A program made the position numbers and the translations under genes. The notes under the pieces were generated by a model. It worked only from the letters and a program-made list of their open reading frames with translations, was not told where the DNA came from and did no database searches. A stretch of DNA of 64,000 nucleotides from Muraenolepis orangiensis (Eukaryota > Chordata > Actinopteri > Gadiformes > Muraenolepididae): positions 17,698,563-17,762,562 of the forward strand of contig CM051007.1 of NCBI GenBank assembly GCA_027704905.1, in the 5' to 3' direction. The stretch's first letter is position 1, and the number at the start of each line of letters is the position of its first letter. Positions 1 through 64,000 of this stretch are shown piece after piece.

Positions 1-158
1 GAGCAGATCTTCTCACACAGGAAGAGCGTGCTCAACCCCTCGCAGTCGTCGTGACAACTGACCACTCCGAAGCTTGTGTGCAACTGAAAGTGACAAAGTA
101 CGATCCGCAGACAATGGAGCTCAGCAAAGGAGAGCAGGGCCAGGGATCCGGTGACTGA
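1..158 (+). pseudogene. hAT transposase C-terminus, frameshifted
   Basis: Frame 1 reads EQIFSHRKSVLNPSQSS and then stops at 52-54. From 51 the third frame continues TTDHSEACVQLKVTKYDP and MELSKGEQGQGSGD to a stop at 156-158. The two halves together follow the usual end of a hAT dimerisation domain (a CEQ-FS motif, then a conserved DHSEAC stretch). The change of frame near 50 shows the copy is broken. It is transposon debris, not a host gene. Confidence 0.65.
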
Positions 159-466
159 TCTGTTTAAGTGTAGCACACATGGCTTTGCCTAATGGAGCTC
201 TTTGTCCAGGTCTTTTTTTTCTTATTAGACGTGAATATTTTGTGCTCATATATCATTTCAATGTTCTGATTATGGGAGACTTTCTTTTATTAAAAATGTT
301 GCTATGTAGGTTGCCTATATGCATGGAATAAAATCCGTTGGCGATAAAAAAAAATTGATGTGGTGTCATAATTAAACTTAATGTTAACTTGAATGTTGAT
401 ATGGCACACTGATTAACAAGAACATTTAAAAATGGCACTTCATATCAAAAAGGTTGCCGACCCCTG
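1..466 (+). mobile_element. hAT-family DNA transposon, 3' part, cut by window edge
   Basis: The right end, 452-466, reads ggttgccgacccctg, the reverse complement of a typical hAT terminal repeat (caggggtcggcaacc). Bases 1-158 are the decayed end of a transposase and 159-451 are non-coding, with an AATAAA at about 329-334 and an A-run at 346-354. The element lies in the slc4a7 intron that follows exon 20. The left end is outside the window, so no target-site duplication can be tested. Confidence 0.7.
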
Positions 467-690
467 CTGTAATGTAATGTAACACAAAACAGTTCCTACA
501 TTAAAAGGTGCTGTAAGTCGCATTTAAGATCATTTGAGTGATTGGCTAGAGACGGCACAGCCCCCGCCGGCTGTGGGTGACTGAAACGCCGTTGAATGAG
601 TATCTGCTGCTGGGTGGAAACCGGGAGCAGAGAGAGAGTGAGGGAGGGGACGTCTGCTCTGGCACTCAACTCTCAATCACCCCCACTCAC

Positions 691-48252
<47,562 letters not shown>

Positions 48253-48295
48253 GTACCTCTTTCCACGAAGTTGATGGGTCGGGGTACCGACCGTA

Positions 48296-48374
48296 TCTCT
48301 CTCTCTCTCTCTCTCTCTCCACTCTCTCGCTCTCTCCCTTGTCTCTCTCTCTCTCTCTCGCTCTCTCTCTCTCG

Positions 48375-48437
<63 letters not shown>

Positions 48438-48458
48438 CTGTCACTCTCTCTCCTCTTT

Positions 48459-48494
<36 letters not shown>
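48296..48494. repeat. (CT)n and (CA)n upstream of slc4a7
   Basis: (CT)n with cg and c interruptions at 48296-48470, then (CA)n at 48471-48494. In the gene's direction it is a (GA)n tract ending 43 bases before the first ATG. Confidence 0.95.
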
Positions 48495-48619
48495 GGTCTC
48501 TTTCTCTCTCTCCTGGATATTTGGTTTGGTGTGTGGTGGTAAAGTTATCAGAGGGGGACGTCTTAACCATTGATTGACACGATATGTTGACCAATGCACT
48601 TGCAGAATGGTGTAGCGTT

Positions 48620-48656
48620 GGCCAATCACAATGAAGAACCCTTGGGTGGGCGGGGC
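48620..48656 (-). promoter_or_regulatory. slc4a7: candidate slc4a7 promoter elements: CCAAT and GC box
   Basis: gccaatca at 48621-48628 and gggcggggc at 48648-48656 lie 370-405 bases upstream of the first ATG. No TATA box is evident. Assignment rests on position and motif only. Confidence 0.4.
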
Positions 48657-49162
48657 AACCTCTTTGTCACTAAATCTCTCAAGCGGGCTTTTGTTTTACT
48701 CGTAACTCATACATACACAATGTGGGAATTGTTTTAAGCGCTATGGGGCTCAATTGTCCAATCATAGACTAATATAACAGTACAATAATGCAACACAGTT
48801 ATACGATCACGATCAATTAAATAACCAACGATTAAGTCTCACTATTACCATGAAGAGTTCACAACAAAGTTAACCACGCTGACTATGTGATGACCATTAC
48901 CTACCAGCAGATGGCGACATAGTATTGATCCATTTTTGCCAACATCATTTTTAGGCAACGTAAACCAACTGTATGGTGCTAAAGGGTTTCCTAGATGTGC
49001 GGGGGAAATGCTTTGAACAAAAAAAATTGTAATTGTTTGTTTATAGTGCATTTTAGAAAAATAAAAAACTTTATAAGCCCTATTTAATACCGACATAAGA
49101 TGATGGTGCTGTAGACTCCCAGCACCATAGACTTTTAATTTCATAACTTTATGTTCTTCCTC

Positions 49163-49874
<712 letters not shown>

Positions 49875-49916
49875 TGTTAAAAGACACACACACACAAACA
49901 CAAACAGCTAACTAAC

Positions 49917-50056
<140 letters not shown>

Positions 50057-50827
50057 TGCAAGTATGATGCAAAAGAGTCTTGTAAAGAGTTTTCCAAAAA
50101 GAGTTAATAGGCATCTTTCTTTAAATAGCACTGCCTCCCCCCCCTCCTCCTCCCCCTCCTCCCCCCCCCCCATCCCCTTCTCCCCCTCCCCCTCTCCCCC
50201 TCTCCCCCTCTCCCCATCTCCCCTCTTTCAGGCTAATCACGAGGATGAGCTGAAATAGAACTTCTAGGTGGGAGATCAAACTGTCACCTCTTAATTGTAC
50301 CCCGAGTCTTAAAGACGCAGAGATCCCATTAGCAAGTGTGGTGCAAGAAGAGTAGCTCTCCTGCAGCAGGCATCCGCTAGGCGAGCTGCTGGATGAGTCA
50401 CAAGTTACAGACAAAGTGCCAAGGAAGCAGTCACGTCAAAATGAGAAAAAAGGGAGTGAAGCGCGGCTGGCTGGTTAGCCAAGCAGCACGCGGGAGCGCA
50501 TTACGTAGCAGCGCGCGGAGGGGGGGGGGGGGTGCTTTCTGGCTTTCTGGCCCTAGTGGAAGGGACCCCGTTTACCTCCCCTGAGGAGCTCTTCCTGTGG
50601 TTGTGTATTTTTATGTTTTCCCCCCCTGCCAAGGGAAAAAACAAGGGGAATGGTGAAATTCCCAAATCTGTTGCAGCACTCCTCCAAAGTGCCAATGCAT
50701 TGATTTTGACCACAGGTCATTTCCAGCTGGCCGCCTCCCCAGCCACCGCCAAACCTCCATCCTCCCCCCCCCCCCCTCTCGTTGAACCTGAGTCTGAGGG
50801 CTGCCTACAACCCTGGAGACTGGAGAG

Positions 50828-50828
50828 G

Positions 50829-50910
<82 letters not shown>

Positions 50911-50911
50911 G

Positions 50912-50951
<40 letters not shown>

Positions 50952-51256
50952 TGTGTGCGTGCGTGCGTGCGTGGTGTGTGCGTGTGCGTGTGCGTGTGTG
51001 TGCGTGTGCGTGTGTGCGTGATGAGATGGGTGTACTGTACCAAACTCTGGGGGACAGGGGGGGGAGATGGGGTGGTGGTGGTGGTGGGCAGTGGGTTTAA
51101 GCATGTAGAGGTGAATCCCATTGCCCCCCCCCCCTCTCCCCATTGCCCCCACCCCCCTTGAGGGGTCTGAAATCAATGCGACTGTTAAGTGCAGCTTAGC
51201 CGCGGGATACTGTGTCTCAGCCTCGGACATTAGTCACGCACTGCAGAGTTATGCCG

Positions 51257-51344
<88 letters not shown>

Positions 51345-51378
51345 GGTGAGGGAGGGGGCGGGGGGGGGGGGGGGGGGT
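50828..51378. repeat. (GT)n / (GTGC)n arrays and G-run
   Basis: (GT)n at 50828-50905, then cgtg tetranucleotide units to 51019; a second (GT)n at 51259-51343; a G-run at 51358-51377. 50270-50820 has no recognised feature. Confidence 0.95.
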
Positions 51379-51584
51379 TTGTCTGAGGTCCCACTTGCTC
51401 CCGGGGTCAGGGTTAACTCCAGACAGGCCTGAGCTATACCTTGAGACCAGGGCTAGATCCAGATGGCAGTCTATCTCTTCCCCCCCCGTTGGTCCCCGGT
51501 TGTCGGATTGCTGAAGCCGAATCCAGGTGTATCCTAACAGGGAAGTGTTAGAGCGAAGTGTTGCCATCATTTTTTGCGATGCAA

Positions 51585-51693
51585 CCTTGGTTTATGATGG
51601 GCTCCTTCTGATGCTGAAGATGTGTGTGGTAGGTCCTAGACATTTAATTGTGTGTAACGCTCTGTAACAGAAAAGCACTATATAAACTGAATA

Positions 51694-51739
<46 letters not shown>

Positions 51740-51740
51740 A
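51585..51740 (+). mobile_element. retroelement 3' end with (ATT)n tail
   Basis: aagcactatataaactgaat followed by (ATT)n at 51698-51738 matches the 3' terminus style of teleost SINE/LINE copies. Confidence 0.45.
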
Positions 51741-52274
51741 GACTAGATTGGGATGCTGAACATTGTTAGCATTCTTATTTTGTTACATATTACGTTTGCG
51801 AAACCATTCTTTGTATTAAACGTATATGTAAGGTGTATACACAGGCCTGTAGCTGGAGCAATGTGGCATCCTGGTCGGGGAATTGTCTTCACAGTGACGC
51901 TATACGCATATTCACACACATTCATCACAACTTGTACTTACAAAAGTTATGAAAATTCTAACCACCGTTCATTCATCTCAATCTAAGATCGAGTATCTCA
52001 CTTTAACGTAGTAGTTGTTACAAAACTGCAAAATTGATCGCTCATTGTGTTGAAAGATAAGTGAATAAAATACTAGTGAATAAGTACACCGTACCCACAT
52101 GAGACCAGTGACTACGCTAAGCACAACTGTTTTTAGACAACAACAGCATCAACACGTGGGTTGATACGCTGTGGTTGGTATTTAGATTGCATCTTTTTTA
52201 GGGTGTGTAAATGCATACAGGCTTCAGTTCACATGGAACACTCTGGATCACAATAAGCCACAGCTTCTTCTCTG

Positions 52275-52402
<128 letters not shown>

Positions 52403-52859
52403 TTGCTCTATCGCTCTGACACCTAAACCAGAAGCGTGACTTTCGTTGCGAGCCTATTCTCGACAAACACGCGCGCGTCCGAAGCCACAACGCTCGCCCT
52501 GGTCGCTTGACGTGAGTTGACGTTTGTCAACGCGGCGTTGAACAGAGGAAATACAGTGTGAAAAGGAAACATAACATTAGCAGCCACTACCTCTCTCTCG
52601 CCTGTCTTAATATTTTTTTGTTGCTTTAAAATCTTGACCCAGAAAGGAGAGATGTCTGCCTGCCTGTGGCCATGTGTTTGCCAGTGAGAGTGGTGATAGT
52701 GTGTGACTGAAGGTGAGGAAGGGGCCTCAGGCCTCCCATCTGCAGTTTGAATGTCAGCCCTCCTTGGCTGCAGGGTCTCCACTGCCTCCTCCTTAACCTT
52801 TCTGAGCTTCTGAGCTCGGTCATCGACACAGAGCTTTAGGGAAGGGCAAGGAGATGAGC

Positions 52860-53002
52860 ACGCACCATGCACCCACCCACACACACGCATGCACACACAC
52901 ACACACACACACAGACACATGCACACACACACACACACACACAGACACATGCACACACACACACACACACGCATGCGTGCTCACACGTGCGTGCTCACAC
53001 GT

Positions 53003-53046
<44 letters not shown>

Positions 53047-53165
53047 ACACACGTGCACACACAGACACAGACACACACACACATGCTCACACACATGCTC
53101 ACACACACACACACACACACATGCTCACATGCACACACACATACACACAGACACACACAGAAACA

Positions 53166-53200
<35 letters not shown>
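52860..53200. repeat. compound (CA)n with gcatgc and gtgc units
   Basis: A 340-base interrupted CA array; units such as gacacatgcacacac recur at 52912 and 52942. Confidence 0.95.
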
Positions 53201-53201
<1 letters not shown>

Positions 53202-53723
53202 CAAAGGGGGAAATGTATTGAAACGTGTGAACATAAATGACTCTAAACAATGTGGGAACTGTACAGCTACAGAAAATGACGTCATTTCATGTATATATAC
53301 TTCCTCCCTCCTCCCCCGCCCCCACCCCCACTGTCCATATCATCTCAAGGCCCTTTATCAGACATCTTTTAGGCCTTGGTAGCTTAACTGTCTGTGTCCA
53401 CCGCTGAGACTGCAGGCGGCAAACAGAGAGCCGAATGTTAACATCGACACAGCAGCGCCGCGGAGGGGGGGGGGGGGGGCAATCATTGACTTTGAGGCGG
53501 CGTGCCTCGACCTCAACATATGCATGACACGCCCCCGCACCGCCACAGACATGGCCCCCAGGTTTGTACGCCGGCATGCTGGGTGAGGTGTCTATTGATC
53601 GGCCCCTCCGTATCGACCTGTTGCCGGTTGCCGGAGCGATGTCGCAGCCTCCCAGGAACGGGCAACAGGACAAGAGAGAGGTTCATATCGGAGGTTCATA
53701 ATCCCCTTCCACCGTCGCCCCCC

Positions 53724-53880
53724 CCACCCCCACCCCACCCCCCTTCCTTCCTTCCTTCCTTGCAATAAAGATTCAAGATTCAAGATACAAGAATTGTATT
53801 CGCCATTTGCAACAAGTACGTACAATGGAATGCTTACTCCCCATTCCCCATGACATTCTAGAACAATACTTTAAAAATAC
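53724..53880 (-). mobile_element. (CCTT)n and 3' end of the L2-like LINE, reverse orientation
   Basis: ccttccttccttccttcctt at 53741-53761 is followed by ttcaagattcaagatacaag and tactccccattcccc. These are the reverse complement of the LINE tail seen at 11507-11576 and 12000-12045. Confidence 0.75.
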
Positions 53881-54192
53881 TATACATGAATGCATGGTTT
53901 CATATAAATATATATCCCCCCCCCTGGTTGTCGTGTGTACCTCGCCGTGTACTATAATATGTGATTCCCTTAACCCAAACCCCTTGAGATGAAGTGTTGG
54001 TAAAGTCTCTGGTTCAGTCCAACCCATCCCCAGGCATGCAAGCAGAAGGTAAGAAGCCTGTATGTCTGCAGCTGCTTTGTGTGATGTGTGTTTTCCGATC
54101 ACACTTACGATCGGCGAACACTCAGCTTCTGAAACTGACAGAAATACACACGATCACAAGCGCCTGAGCTACAGATTCTACAGTCACTTTAC

Positions 54193-54756
54193 GGGGTAGG
54201 GGTTAAGGGGTGAGTGGGGTAAGGGGTGAGGGGGTGAGGGGTTAAGGGGTGAGGGGGCTAAGGGGGTGAGGGGGTTAAGGGGTGAGGGGGCTAAGGGGGT
54301 AGGGTTTAAGGGGTGAGGGGGTAAGGGGGTAGGGTTTAGGGGGTGAGGGGTGAGGGGGGGAGGGGGTAAGGGGGTAGGGGTTTAAGGGGTAGGGTTTAAG
54401 GGGTGAGGGGGTAAGGGGGTAGGGTTTAGGGGGTGAGGGGTGAGGGGGTGAGGGGGTAAGGGGGTAGGGGTTTAAGGGGTAGGGTTTAAGGGGTGAGGGG
54501 GTAAGGGGGTAGGGTTTAGGGGGTGAGGGGTGAGGGGGTGAGGGGGTGAGGGGGTGAGGGGGTAAGGGGGGAGGGGGTAAGGGGGTAGGGTTTAAGGGGT
54601 GAGGGGGTAAGGGGGTAGGGTTTAGGGGGTGAGGGGGTGAGGGGGTGATGGGGTAAGGGGGGAGGGGGTAAGGGGGTAGGGGTTTAAGGGGTAGGGTTTA
54701 AGGGGTGAGGGGGTAAGGGGGGAGGGGGTTAGGGGGGAGGGGGTTAGGGGTGGTTG
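54193..54756. repeat. G-rich minisatellite (GGGGGTAGGGTTTAAGGGGTGAG)n-like
   Basis: About 560 bases are made of blocks ggggtgag, ggggtaag, gggtaggg and gtttaagg in higher-order units of about 60-120 bases; one block (54301-54356) recurs near 54391 and 54487. Four or more G-triplets are closely spaced throughout. Confidence 0.93.
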
Positions 54757-55375
54757 TTGGGTATCCACTGGTGGGACCCTGAGGTGTGGGGACTGGTGAG
54801 TACATGGGTGATGTGGTCGAGGCACGATTTTCCCAGAAGCCTTGTGAACAAAAAACTGGTTTTGCGGGGCCAATAACAAAAAATATACAAAACCCATTCA
54901 TCATCATATAGCTCATATATGGTCCTAAAGATATGGGAGGAGAGATCTGAGAGATGTAAATGTATTTTTATATATATACTGTATATATTGCATTCATGAT
55001 AATTGGGATCATATCCATTCATATGAATTGCAATAGTGAGCTCAGTGTCATCAGTGGCTCTGTGTTTAGGTAGCGCTTTTTAAATTGAACGTAGCTCAAG
55101 TTAGTTTTAAATGCTTCACAGTAAAATGTGTGGGATTTTCCACATGAACAGTATTTTGAGTGGAGGTTTCTTTCGGCTCTGACTGAATACTCCGTCATTT
55201 GAATCTACCTTTTGTGCTCTCTTGGAGAAAGAAAAGTGGTGCTTTAGCCTCAATGAGAGACAACCGTGTATAAATAAGGGTCAAATAGCATCAATAAGAC
55301 AAGATGAAACAGCCATAGCCCCCTGACGCTGACAGTTGTGGCTGTTGTAGCGAACATACCCCCACCCGCACCCCC

Positions 55376-56470
55376 ACCCTCACCACCACCACCACCACCA
55401 CCTCCATACACCACCACCACCCGCACCACCACCACCACCACCACCACCACCTCCATACACCACCACCATACACCACCACCAGCACCCGCACCACCACCAT
55501 CACCACCCGCCACCACCACCCGCACCACCACCACCACCATCACCACCCGCACCACCACCCGCACCACCACCACCACCACCACCACCCACACCACCACCAC
55601 CACCACCACCACCACCACCATACACCACCACCACCACCACCACCACCATCATACACCACCACCACCACCATCACCATCACCACCGCCATCATACACCACC
55701 ACCAACCACCACCACCATCACCACCACCACCACCACCACCACCACCCGCACCACCACCACCATCACCACCACCACCACCATCACCACCCACACCACCACC
55801 ACAACCACCACCCGCACCACCACCACCACCACCATCACCACCACCACCACCTCCATACACCACCACCATACACCACCACCACCACCCGCACCACCACCTC
55901 CATACACCACCACCACCCGCACCACCACCACCACCACCACCACCACCATCACTACCCGCACCACCACCACCACCACCACCACCACACCACCACCACCATA
56001 CACCACCACCACCACCACCGCATCATACACCACCACCACCACCATACACCACCATCATACACCACCACCACCACCACCGCCATCATACACCACCACCACC
56101 ACCACCACCACCACCATACACCACCACCACCACCACCATCACCATCACCACCACCACCGCCATCATACACCACCACCAACCACCACCACCATCACCACCA
56201 CCACCATCACCACCACCACCATCACCACCACCACCACCACCATCATACACCACCACCACCACCACCACCATCACCACCACCACCACCACCATCACCACCA
56301 CCACCACCACCATCATACACCACCATCACCACCACCACCACCACCACCACCACCATCACCACCACTACCACCACCCGCACCACCACCACCACACCACCAC
56401 CATCACCACCACACCACCACCACCACCACCACCACCACCATCATACACCACCACCACCACCACCCGCACC
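55376..56470. repeat. (CAC)n compound trinucleotide block, 1.1 kb
   Basis: Nearly all triplets are cac, acc or cca, with atacac, cgc and atc variants. A larger unit (cat catacaccaccaccaccac) recurs many times. It leaves a 416-codon plus-strand frame (55338-56588) coding only His, Thr, Pro and Tyr; this is an effect of the repeat, not a gene. 54757-55375 and 56590-57370 have no recognised feature besides a C-run at 56606-56618 and at 56889-56903. Confidence 0.95.
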
Positions 56471-57299
56471 AATGAACAGCACGAGTCAAAAGACCACGGC
56501 GAGCCGTGCCTCAAACGAGAACAAACTAACGGTGTGCTTTCTTCTTCTTGTGTTCTGCGCTTGTCTTCTCAAAAAACTCCCTGCGTAGCAACGTGGTGCG
56601 ACTCCTCCCCCCCCCCCCACCCCTACACCCTCCCTACACCCCCCCTACACCCTCCCTACACCCACCCTACACCCTCCCCTACACCCCTTCCCCCACCCAG
56701 CAGAGGCCTGTAGGCCAACCAGGAGCTCTACCTTGTTAGGAGGTGTTGATTAGGGCTCCAGTCTCAGAAACTCTCTCTCTCTCCTCACTGTGTCAACGAG
56801 TCTGACAACAGAATTAATTAGAATTCTGGGGAACGAGCCGGTTTAAAAATATAGAAAAAAAAATAGATTCAAACGGGAACGTTTGAATCCCCCCCCCCCC
56901 CCCCTGTTGAATGATGAAATGATGAAACACGGTGGTCTATGGACTATTAAGGCTTTAAAAGGTCAACGCTTTTGGCCGACGGCCGTCCAAAGAATGGCAC
57001 CGTTTAAGCGTGCTGAGCGGTCGACCTATATGGGCTGAAAGTTGCACTTGTGAATGGAGCTGACAGTTTATGTTTGGACGTGGGCCCTCTGTAAACCTCC
57101 GTGCGTCTAGGCGACGCGTCTGAGAAGACACGTCTTTGTGTTGCTGTTGCTGTTACGATCTGATGGTCGTCTCAGACAGTTTGCTACAGCGACTATAGGC
57201 TACTACTGCTGTGTGAAGTGGGGATTCTTTCGACGTTTGTATTTTGCTTTGTGTATTGTTGTTGTGCTGCCGTAGATAGGCCTAGCACTATAGCTATCA

Positions 57300-57371
57300 C
57301 TACTATCACTATCACTACTATCACTACTATCACTATCACTTTCTCACTTTTATGAACATGATGGCAGGTGG

Positions 57372-57414
<43 letters not shown>
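57300..57414. repeat. (TATCAC)n and (TA)n
   Basis: actatcactatcac units lie at 57300-57345 and (TA)n at 57376-57414, downstream of eomes. Confidence 0.9.
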
Positions 57415-57417
<3 letters not shown>

Positions 57418-57594
57418 AATACATATAGGCCCATGCATAGGCCTGATTTGAAATGGTATATATATATATGGGTGTGTGTCTTATGTATGTCTTATAGGCC
57501 TATACATCATTTTTGTTACAAAAAACATTCAATTTTAAATGACCATTGAATAAATGAATAAAAACAACAACCGCGTACATCCAAACACATTTGG

Positions 57595-58045
57595 ATAATG
57601 CTTTATGAAAAGCTGTTTATTACCCCTTTACATACCACCTACACCAAGACACTTTGTACAAGATACATCACATTCTAAAGTGCACAAATACTGTACATCA
57701 AAAAGGTCCTTTAAATAGCCGAAGATTTAAATAAAATTAAAAATGAAAAATATCACATTTGTAAAAAATAAAAATAAAATGAAATTAAAAGTGTGTGTGT
57801 GTGTGTGTGTGTGTGTGGGGGGGGGGCATGCTTCGAGAAACATAACAAAATGTCTTCAGGTGTGTCCCAAGGATCTCTGGCCTGGGAAAATAACCGTATA
57901 GTGCTGCTTGCTTTGAGAGTGGGGGGGGGGGGGGGGGGTACACTATAAGCTTTGGCACCTTTAAGGAGACGGATGGGGGGGGGGGGGGGGGACAACTTGT
58001 ATTAACAGAGGGAGAATAAGACTAAAACCACCTTATAGGCCTCAT
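57595..58045 (-). terminator. eomes: eomes 3' UTR and candidate poly(A) signal
   Basis: AATAAA on the minus strand lies at 57616-57621, 425 bases after the stop codon. The interval holds (GT)n at 57791-57817 and long G-runs at 57921-57938 and 57975-57990. The true cleavage site cannot be told from sequence alone. Confidence 0.45.
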
Positions 58046-61939
<3,894 letters not shown>

Positions 61940-62148
61940 CGTTTCACCTTTGTTGAGCCTATAACCCAAAAAACGACGTGAGAACCCCCAAAAAGTCAAT
62001 AAGAAGCCAAGAAGCGACACCTATCAGTAAGTGGGCGCCTTCCTATAGCTATATGTGTGTGTGTGTGTGTGGACTTGGCCTTCTCTTCCTCCTCACCCAG
62101 AGATGTGCAACGCCGACTATGATCCGGCCAGGGCTTGTTCAATGGCTC

Positions 62149-62157
62149 TTATAAGAC
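62149..62157 (-). promoter_or_regulatory. eomes: candidate eomes TATA box
   Basis: On the minus strand CTTATAAGA lies about 215 bases upstream of the ATG, with GACGTC (CRE-like) just beyond it at about 62155-62160. A second TATA-like atatagctatagg is at 62043-62055. The choice between them is open. Confidence 0.35.
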
Positions 62158-62177
62158 GTCGTTGTTCCTCGACACAC

Positions 62178-62584
<407 letters not shown>

Positions 62585-63605
62585 CGCCGAGCGACACGCA
62601 TGGGAGGGGCTTTGTGGATCCTTTGGAATTGGTTCCAGTCCTTTTACGCGTCTGATGGTCATATTTCTCCGAATCAATTAGTCGAACAAAACGCACTCGC
62701 CCTAATGGACATGACACTAGAATACACGTGTTTTCATCAAGATCCGTTCACACACACACGCCACGATCCTAAATAGAGGCGTGTAGGATCGAAAGAGTGT
62801 TTAGTGTACACACTTATTTAGGCCATTCGAGCTACAAAAAAAACAATTAATTTCTTCCGTTTATTTTATTTTTTAATATAATAGGGCCAATTACGAATGC
62901 GGATCATTAAAATAATCCTCCAAAAAGTGTATTCACGTGAAAACGTGTAGATCAATAAACACAACTATCAATTAGGATGTGCGGTATAGTCACATAATTG
63001 AACAATTTAATTAATTAAAAATAATTAAAAAAACGCTTCAGAAAGAAGCAACGAGCTCTCCCTGCAGCAACATAAACACGAAAAAAAAAACATAAACCAT
63101 ATTATTAACACATTATTATGAAAGGTTCTAGGACTATGGAATAGGAGTTCCAATTAATCGAAATTGTATTTAATATCGAAAAGGCCGGCAGGGCCTATAT
63201 ATAGGCCTATACTATCGTTTCTAAAGTAACTGCATTAATAGTTAATTGAATCTATACGAGAAAATAGACGATATTCTTCCACAGCTCATTTGATTAAACT
63301 TACTGTTGGCAGAGCATGATGTGAAATGATCAGCCTAATATGCCATATTCAAAAATTGCTTATGATATTACAGTAATATTTAAAAAAGAAACATACATAA
63401 AACGCCTATATTCTCAGCTAATTAGTAGCCTAATTTGAAGTATATTCTAATTGTCGATGAAACCTATAATGTAGGTTGTGTCCCGTTTTTCATCGTGGAT
63501 ATGTCTATTTATTCACTGAATTATATCTGGTTCTTTTTAGGCTTGGCCTATTTTTTGCTTTGTTAAGACACAAATTAAGACGCGTGTGAGAATAATAACT
63601 ATATC

Positions 63606-63649
<44 letters not shown>

Positions 63650-64000
63650 TAATACAAATTATAATAATCTTATTAATAATATTAGTAATAGTAAATGGTT
63701 CCTCATAAATAAAGAATATTCTCGAAATAAATGGAGTTGCCATGTAGGCCTAGGTGGTCTGTCAGTCATGATCAAAACGTTGAACAAAAAACATATATAT
63801 ATATGCACGCTATGCAGTAAATGCCAAAACGATCTTCGATCAATATATACGACATACTGCATATCGACATATTTAGTCCTAATCAAATGCGTGCGTAGGG
63901 ACACGATATGTAGAAATGCGTTCCACGCACAACACGACGGTGTACGCGCGTAAACGCCACGCACAGCAAGCAGCACAGCACACACACACAGCACACACCA
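62585..64000. other. eomes upstream region
   Basis: AT-rich sequence with no coding signal. (ATA)n lies at 63606-63652, small palindromic tataggcc/ggcctata words at 63192-63208, and a short CA tail at the window end. Confidence 0.6.

Noticed and set aside
1..54. C-terminus of an unknown plus-strand host gene (EQIFSHRKSVLNPSQSS)
   Set aside because: The next frame continues the same transposase (DHSEACVQLK) and a hAT terminal repeat follows at 466.
55338..56588. 416-codon His/Thr/Pro-rich protein
   Set aside because: Entirely the product of the (CAC)n repeat; no domain, no splice or promoter context.
61940..62020. Extended eomes N-terminus from the upstream in-frame ATG
   Set aside because: The 27 extra residues (MSLLGFLLTFWG...) do not resemble any eomes start, and MQLEN matches known starts.

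Overview
The window is nuclear DNA of a ray-finned fish. It carries two multi-exon vertebrate genes, both on the minus strand, with consensus splice sites, tRNA-derived SINEs, LINEs with microsatellite tails, hAT transposons and very long dinucleotide repeats. Microsatellites occupy several kilobases (single arrays reach about 290 bases). That density is known from cod-like fishes (Gadiformes), but the species is an inference only.

Gene 1 is slc4a7, encoding the electroneutral Na+/HCO3- cotransporter NBCn1. Its first exon (48196-48252) begins a series of 20 recognisable coding exons that run leftwards to 691. The last part of the protein, roughly 180 residues, lies beyond the left edge. Intron 1 is 18.7 kb and the other introns are small to moderate. 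Identity with slc4a7 rather than slc4a10 or slc4a8 rests on the N-terminus, on a large optional exon (21733-22010) related to mammalian cassette II, and on the extracellular loop and membrane segments.

Gene 2 is eomes (Tbr2; closest to the eomesa type as I remember it), six coding exons from 61939 down to 58046, 679 codons. It encodes the T-box factor of mesendoderm, cortical progenitors and lymphocytes. Its 3' end lies about 9 kb upstream of the slc4a7 start. The EOMES-SLC4A7 pair is also adjacent in human 3p24, and mirrors the paralogous TBR1-SLC4A10 pair.

Layout: 1-466 end of a hAT transposon inside a slc4a7 intron; 691-29456 slc4a7 exons 20 to 2, with introns holding LINE, SINE, foldback and microsatellite sequence; 29457-48195 slc4a7 intron 1, mostly unique AT-rich sequence with a complete hAT copy, a 52-base tandem repeat and a large palindrome; 48196-48660 slc4a7 first exon and likely promoter; 48661-57600 intergenic DNA dominated by simple repeats, a G-rich minisatellite and a 1.1 kb (CAC)n block; 57600-62160 eomes; 62161-64000 eomes upstream DNA.

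The two genes share no evident biochemical pathway; their adjacency is ancestral. No new gene system was found. The most unusual features are splice sites butted directly against long simple repeats, the frame-broken cassette exon, and several hairpin-forming or telomere-like repeats.
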